Shown here: positions 59,777 to 64,000 of the stretch, piece after piece
Layout of the letters: each line of letters opens with the position of its first letter
Numbering within the stretch: the first letter of the stretch is position 1
Source: DATCHW01 sp963806045
Lineage (GTDB): Bacteria > Bacteroidota > Ignavibacteria > Tepidaquicellales > Tepidaquicellaceae
Assembly (NCBI GenBank): GCA_963806045.1
Contig: CAWDWP010000001.1
Span: 372,001 to 436,000, forward strand
Direction of reading: 5' to 3'
Length of the DNA stretch: 64,000 nucleotides
Program-made: the position numbers and the translations under genes
The notes under the pieces: generated by a model
Database searches by the model: none
Told to the model about the DNA's origin: nothing
Seen by the model: only the letters and a program-made list of their open reading frames with translations

Positions 59777-60907
59777 ATGCAAAAGAACATCAAAATCAAA
59801 ATAATATCAGCATCATTGCTTTTTGTTATTATGGTCATATTATTGTTCTTTTTTCTTAACCGTTCAGGCAGTAGTCCGGAAAACAGTTCGGAGGACAACA
59901 AAAAAAAGTCTTCCATTAATGAAGATGAATTAAAAAGAAAGTTTCCTTCTGCTATTGATTCACTGCTGTTGCAGTTCGGAATTAAGAAAGATTGGATTGA
60001 AAATTACCCATCCTCAGGTTCCGAAAAGATAAAAAAACCGGTAGGGGATAAAAAAAATAAAGAGAAAATTAAGACAACAAAATCTCCGGGTTCGGATTTA
60101 TGGTTTAATAAAAAAGTTTCTGTACCGCTCGACTTATCCGTGGCGGAAGTCAATATTGATCTTAATAATTATTTTAAAGAGCATTATAGTTTGCTTTCAG
60201 CATCGGAAGATCCTAAGAAATTTTCTGTCATATCTGATGTTTATCTGAGCGAAGACAGCACAAAAAAATTAATCGGAAAGATAACTTTTAATCAGGTTAA
60301 AGAATTAAAACGCAATGCCGCAGAAATCTGTATCGTGATGGACAATCTTGATTTACTCCCCGAGCAGGATATGGCAAAAATCCTCTCATCTCCGGAAAAA
60401 TTTACGGTAGTGCTTCCATTTGATATTGAAAAAAGCGAAATACAGTCAAAAATATTTGATTCAAGGAAAGATTACATCTTGATTTTCGAAACGGGATCTG
60501 AAAAGGATGTCGATGCGGATTTCCGCTCGGATATGAAACCCGGGGAGTGGAAATCAAAAATAAAATCTATCAGTTATGAATACGGTAAATCATCTGCATT
60601 TATTTTATCAGCCCGGAGGAGTATACCGATATTTGAGAGTGATATAAAGGAAGAGTTTTCAAGATACAACATCAAATTATACCTTGATACTATATTTGTA
60701 AAATTTGAATCAAAAGAAAAGCCGCCAAAAAAAATCAGTGACCTGATAAATGACATCAATGTAAAGACAAATAAAGGATACAAAACAATCTATTATCTTG
60801 TCAATTTTTCTGCCGACGACCTCACGGAATTCGGAATCCAGATATACACACTTAAAAAGAAGGGATTTCGATTCAGAGTGTTCAGTGATTTAATTAAGAG
60901 ACAGTAA
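59777..60907 (+). CDS. Divergent polysaccharide deacetylase-like (YibQ/DUF610) protein, catalytic residues changed
   Basis: A 376-residue protein with an N-terminal membrane helix (about 9-28), then a charged linker, then a domain (about 195-376) with the layout of the divergent deacetylase group: strand ICIVMDNLD where active members have IDDLG, LPFDIEKSE in place of the ILP segment, and YILIFETGSE where members have a HLPMEP-type metal/His site. Its spacing to the following MKPGEW and SSAFILSARR segments also fits. Thus the fold looks kept, but the metal-binding Asp and His appear lost, so it may be an inactive or altered enzyme. It is 2 bp from tadA. Confidence 0.5.
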   Translation: MQKNIKIKIISASLLFVIMVILLFFFLNRSGSSPENSSEDNKKKSSINEDELKRKFPSAIDSLLLQFGIKKDWIENYPSSGSEKIKKPVGDKKNKEKIKTTKSPGSDLWFNKKVSVPLDLSVAEVNIDLNNYFKEHYSLLSASEDPKKFSVISDVYLSEDSTKKLIGKITFNQVKELKRNAAEICIVMDNLDLLPEQDMAKILSSPEKFTVVLPFDIEKSEIQSKIFDSRKDYILIFETGSEKDVDADFRSDMKPGEWKSKIKSISYEYGKSSAFILSARRSIPIFESDIKEEFSRYNIKLYLDTIFVKFESKEKPPKKISDLINDINVKTNKGYKTIYYLVNFSADDLTEFGIQIYTLKKKGFRFRVFSDLIKRQ

Positions 60908-60909
60908 GT

Positions 60910-61368
60910 ATGAATTCCATTCACGAAAAATGGATGCAATATGCATTGAGGGAGGCGGAAAAAGCATATGAAGAAAATGAAGTTCCGGTTGGCTGTATTA
61001 TAGTATTTCGCAATACAATAATTGCTAAATCATATAATCAGGTAGAAACTCTTAAGGATCCCACAGCTCACAGTGAAATACTCGCTATCACTTCCGCGGC
61101 GGAATATCTGCAATCTAAACAACTGATTGATTGCTCAATGTATGTAACGCTTGAACCGTGTACTATGTGTGCCGGTGCAGTTGTATTGTCAAAACTGGAA
61201 AATCTATATTTTGGTGCTTATGATAAAAAAAGCGGAGCCTGCGGAACGGTACTGAATATTACGAATAACAAATCTCTGAATCATAAATGCAATGTTTATG
61301 GAGGGTTAATGGATTATGACTGCGGTGAGTTGCTTAGAGCATTTTTCGAAGAGAGAAGGCATGATTAG
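60910..61368 (+). CDS. tadA: tRNA adenosine(34) deaminase
   Basis: A 152-residue cytidine-deaminase fold enzyme. The zinc site has His in TAHSEILAI (HxE at about 56-58, Glu the proton shuttle) and PCTMCAGA (two Cys, about 86-89). NEVPVGCII near the start and GACGTVLNI further on are typical of TadA. It converts A34 to inosine in tRNA-Arg. It follows the YibQ-like gene by 2 bp, and its 3' end overlaps that of the convergent metallopeptidase gene by 4 bp. Confidence 0.95.
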   Translation: MNSIHEKWMQYALREAEKAYEENEVPVGCIIVFRNTIIAKSYNQVETLKDPTAHSEILAITSAAEYLQSKQLIDCSMYVTLEPCTMCAGAVVLSKLENLYFGAYDKKSGACGTVLNITNNKSLNHKCNVYGGLMDYDCGELLRAFFEERRHD

Positions 61369-62306
61369 TATTTCACAAAGTATTTCTGAACTGTAAATTT
61401 TTCCCGTTCATAAATATTGACTTTATAGAATCCTTTCTCAAGATAGTCCAGATTAATCTTTATTGCATAATTCCCGGGTTCAAATATACCGGTATTTATA
61501 TCTGCCGCTTTTTCTCCATAGATATCTTCAATGTTAAAAATTATTCCGCCGTGTTTTTCCGTTACAAAATTATAAGTGAAGTTCTGTCCCTCTTTTTGCG
61601 AATCAATTTCCTGTATTTCTTCTTTACCGGACAGAGATTTCAAAAAAACGTTAAGGGAATCTGATATTAATCTGATATCAGATTTTTGAATTTCAGACCA
61701 GTGCATCTCATCCTGAAGATGAATATGCCTGTTACCTCCTCCGCCGTGATATAAAAATTTCAATCCGAGTAATTCCGAAAGTTTTTTTATGATTTCGCGG
61801 TCTGAAGCAGAATAAATAACCAGATCCACTGCAAGCCCGACAAGATGAGGAGATATATCCATATTTGACCAGCCCCGTCTTTTATATTTTGTCTGGTTCG
61901 TTGTTGTCCTCATCGCATCAGTAATCCTGGGCCTGAATCCTATTTTGTGAAAAATGAAAAAGATTTTCTGAAGAAAGGTCTTATCTAAATAAGTAATAAC
62001 ATTATCTTTGATATCAAAAATTCCATAACTAAAATTTGCAAAATTGTAGGCATATCCATTTAACACAGTTGAAAATATCGGCGAATTTGAAATCAGATAA
62101 TTTTTGGTTTTATCTGAATTTATTTCTATAAAACTGGTTGAATATTTACCTTTAGAAAATAATTCTATAAACGAAACATAGGTTTCTCCTGAAGGAAGTT
62201 CGAGAAAATACTTGCTTGTTTTTGAGGGAGTACGAAAGTCGGTATCGTCAGCTAATGTTAATGAAGCTAAAAACATTAATATCACAACCGGTAAAAATTT
62301 TATCAT
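61365..62306 (-). CDS. LAS-type (M15-like) metallopeptidase with T9SS-like tail
   Basis: A 313-residue protein with a signal peptide (about 1-19). The middle holds a zinc-site pattern of the LAS group: SPHLVGLAVDLV (His and Asp, about 153-164) and HIHLQDEMHW (about 194-203, HxH). These are used by D-Ala-D-Ala/murein peptidases (M15, MepA), and NCBI-type names such as DUF5715 may apply. The last 60 residues (IEDIYGEKAADINTG...EKGFYKVNIYE) follow the pattern of a diverged T9SS sorting domain, without the PNPFNP box. It is probably a cell-wall or secreted peptidase. Two bp separate it from the HPr gene upstream, so one operon. Confidence 0.72.
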   Translation of the reverse strand: MIKFLPVVILMFLASLTLADDTDFRTPSKTSKYFLELPSGETYVSFIELFSKGKYSTSFIEINSDKTKNYLISNSPIFSTVLNGYAYNFANFSYGIFDIKDNVITYLDKTFLQKIFFIFHKIGFRPRITDAMRTTTNQTKYKRRGWSNMDISPHLVGLAVDLVIYSASDREIIKKLSELLGLKFLYHGGGGNRHIHLQDEMHWSEIQKSDIRLISDSLNVFLKSLSGKEEIQEIDSQKEGQNFTYNFVTEKHGGIIFNIEDIYGEKAADINTGIFEPGNYAIKINLDYLEKGFYKVNIYEREKFTVQKYFVKY

Positions 62307-62308
62307 AT

Positions 62309-62575
62309 TTATATTTCGTTAAATCCTTTCTCGAAGAAGTCTATCATTTCAACTGCAAGTTCCTGTTCGTCAGGACCTGAAAAACGCAATGTAAGTTTCG
62401 ACCCCTGTTCTGCTGCAAGCGTCATTACTCCGATGATGCTTTTGCCATTTACTTCAAATTCGTTTTTTGAAATGAAAAATTCGGCTTTATATTTTGCTGC
62501 AATTTTTACTATTGAAGAAGCCGGTCTGGTATGCATTCCGGCCTGATTTATGATGGTGACTTCTTTTTCTATCAT
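62309..62575 (-). CDS. ptsH: HPr family phosphocarrier protein
   Basis: An 88-residue protein with the HPr fold. The active His lies in AGMHTRPASSIVKIA (about residue 14-15), and the regulatory Ser region reads NGKSIIGVMTLAAEQGS (about 44-60). In Bacteroidota/Chlorobi it works in an incomplete PTS for regulation or for a few sugars. No EI or EII gene is in the window. It lies directly (0 bp) downstream of the polyprenyl synthase gene. Confidence 0.93.
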   Translation of the reverse strand: MIEKEVTIINQAGMHTRPASSIVKIAAKYKAEFFISKNEFEVNGKSIIGVMTLAAEQGSKLTLRFSGPDEQELAVEMIDFFEKGFNEI

Positions 62576-63568
62576 TCAATGACTCCTGCCAAGAAGCATT
62601 CTGGAAAACCATTTAAGCATCTCTTTCATTTCATCATTTTCAAACACTGACAAATAATTTTCAGCCAGCTTTGTATAACGTTCGATTTCTTCTCTGGCAT
62701 CTTTTATCACTCCATAATCAACATAAATTTTTTTGATATTTTCAATTTCTGTTTCAAATCCGGATTTAATGCCGCTATCTGAAACGATTTTCAGAATTCT
62801 TGATTTATCAGGTTCTTTATTTACAAGTTCAATTGCTTTGAGCAGAAGAAAAGTCTTTTTACCTTCAATAAGGTCCCCGCCCGTTTTTTTTCCGAACTTC
62901 TTCTCATCGCCGAGTATATCAAGCAGGTCATCCTGTATCTGAAATGCCAATCCAAGATTTCGTGCAAATAATTTAAGAGCATCATATTTATCCGGATTTG
63001 CATTTGCAATTAATGCCCCGATTGCAGCGGAAGTCTCGAGTAATTTTGAAGTTTTCTTATCAATCATCATCAGATATTCATCTAAATTTACATCTTTTCT
63101 GACCTCGAATTCTTTATCAAAACTTTGTCCTTCGCATACTTCGATGATACCTGTTGTAAATTCTTTTGCCACTTTAGAAATATCCGCCGATTGAGTTTTC
63201 AAAAGAGATTCGTAAGCAAGCCCGACTAAATTATCTCCTGCAAGTATTGCTACATTTGAGTCCCAAACTTTGTGAATTGTTTCTTTTCCTCTTCTTGAGT
63301 CAGCATTATCCATAATATCATCATGAATCAGAGTGAAATTATGAAGAATTTCCACTGCGATTGCAGCATTAACCGCATCTAAAGCATTTCCCCCCGCAGC
63401 TTCGCAGGAAAAAAGAAGAAGCACAGGCCTGATTCTTTTCCCGCCTCCATCGAGAATATATTTAAGAGGTTTATATAAAGTAACAGGCTCATTTTTTTGA
63501 ATGAATGATGATATTTTGTCATCAATCAGCCTTTTATAATCATTATATTTATTCTGAAATTTATCCAT
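62576..63568 (-). CDS. Polyprenyl diphosphate synthase
   Basis: A 330-residue all-helical trans-prenyltransferase. The first Asp-rich motif is in TLIHDDIMDNADSRRG (about 84-99), the second in QIQDDLLDILGDEKKFG (about 212-228). GGGKRIRPVLLL near residue 41-52 is the IPP-binding segment. The product length (farnesyl, geranylgeranyl or longer) cannot be told from the motifs alone; the residues before the first Asp motif are bulky enough to give a medium chain. It heads the unit with HPr and the LAS peptidase. Confidence 0.92.
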   Translation of the reverse strand: MDKFQNKYNDYKRLIDDKISSFIQKNEPVTLYKPLKYILDGGGKRIRPVLLLFSCEAAGGNALDAVNAAIAVEILHNFTLIHDDIMDNADSRRGKETIHKVWDSNVAILAGDNLVGLAYESLLKTQSADISKVAKEFTTGIIEVCEGQSFDKEFEVRKDVNLDEYLMMIDKKTSKLLETSAAIGALIANANPDKYDALKLFARNLGLAFQIQDDLLDILGDEKKFGKKTGGDLIEGKKTFLLLKAIELVNKEPDKSRILKIVSDSGIKSGFETEIENIKKIYVDYGVIKDAREEIERYTKLAENYLSVFENDEMKEMLKWFSRMLLGRSH

Positions 63569-63761
63569 TAGAATTTGGGAAAATTCAATATATCAAATAT
63601 AAATGTTTAGTAATATGAAGAATTTTAAAGATTTTACAATCCTGGCTTTGGAAATATTAATTAATAATGAATTATAATAAATCAAACTCTTTTACTATTT
63701 ACTTAAAAATTTAAAAAATGTAATTTGATTATTATGTTTTAAAATATAAATCAGGAGAAAA

Positions 63762-64000
63762 ATGAAAAAATTACTTTCTATTTTAGCGGGTTTAATCTTA
63801 ATGATTAACATTTCATACTCGCAAAATTCATGGACATTCGTGAGCTATTTACCGGCTCCAAGTCCTTCTATCAATTCAATTTCAGTTGTTAATGCTAACG
63901 TAATCTGGGTTGCAGCTGCAACCGCAGGTGGTGCAGCAAGAATTTACCGAACTGTAAATGGCGGGGCTACCTGGCAATTAAAAAACACAGGACTTCCGAC
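63762..64000 (+). CDS. YCF48-like secreted protein, N-terminus only
   Basis: An open frame from ATG 63762 to the window edge (79 codons). The start is preceded by AGGAG (63753-63757), one of the clearest ribosome binding sites in the window. It codes for a signal peptide (MKKLLSILAGLILMIN.., about 1-20, ending near YSQ) and then a first propeller blade with YRTVNGGATW. By analogy with the rest of the window it probably ends in a T9SS tail outside the window. It is divergent from the polyprenyl synthase gene over an AT-rich 193-bp region that contains nothing else. Confidence 0.8.
   Translation, partial: MKKLLSILAGLILMINISYSQNSWTFVSYLPAPSPSINSISVVNANVIWVAAATAGGAARIYRTVNGGATWQLKNTGLP

Overview
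The window is AT-rich (by eye about one third G+C) and looks like a member of the Ignavibacteria/Bacteroidota-Chlorobiota branch. Nine complete or nearly complete proteins end in the type IX secretion (T9SS) sorting domain with the typical NYPNPFNP box, and most are built from the TTNGG.W (YCF48/BNR) beta-propeller repeats that are abundant in Ignavibacteria. No rRNA, tRNA, insertion sequence or CRISPR array was seen.

Layout. (1) 1-2.3 kb: a cut-off MFS transporter and a Kir-type K+ channel. (2) 2.4-23.5 kb, almost all on the minus strand: a surface/secreted protein island of YCF48/BNR propellers, a DUF362 protein, two Omp28-like proteins and an M6-type metalloprotease, nearly all with T9SS tails, plus a small membrane protein, an AOC-barrel-like protein and a plus-strand GT-C-like membrane protein with TPRs. 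(3) 23.9-34.2 kb: housekeeping genes: YfhO-like, MltG, a multi-TM permease-like protein, UbiX, a lone RapZ C-terminal domain, MarC, an SDR, a DUF4239 protein and a methyltransferase. (4) 34.3-50.3 and 52.6-57.1 kb: a plus-strand anaerobic purine (xanthine/urate) breakdown locus: two-subunit xanthine dehydrogenase, YgeY, YgeW, YgfK, YgeX (diaminopropionate ammonia-lyase), a fused selenium-type xanthine dehydrogenase, SsnA, an extra PLP enzyme, a ferredoxin-nitroreductase, a hydantoinase, a MocA-like enzyme and XdhC. One T9SS propeller and one small membrane protein interrupt it. (5) 57.2-64 kb: a GT-C membrane protein, LysM protein, YibQ-like protein, TadA, LAS-type metallopeptidase, HPr, polyprenyl synthase and the start of another YCF48 protein.

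How the parts fit. The molybdenum hydroxylases are expected to interconvert purines. YgfK, the hydantoinase, YgeW and YgeY would open and strip the ring toward 2,3-diaminopropionate, which YgeX turns into pyruvate and ammonia. MocA and XdhC would mature the molybdenum cofactor. The combination matches the selenium-associated purine/urate cluster known from gut anaerobes, here on an Ignavibacteria-like background.

Quality warning. At least twenty single-base frameshifts or stop codons break otherwise well-conserved genes (near 10.9, 12.3, 16.0-16.2, 17.8, 18.4, 37.8, 38.5-40.0, 41.2, 42.2, 49.5, 49.7, 50.7, 51.7 and 56.9 kb). Most look like residual consensus errors. The dense cluster in ygeY/ygeW could also be real decay. 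The most unusual sequence-level signal is that five T9SS tails carry a 7-bp-period DNA repeat, and a sixth carries a palindromic element, all at the same loop of the sorting domain.
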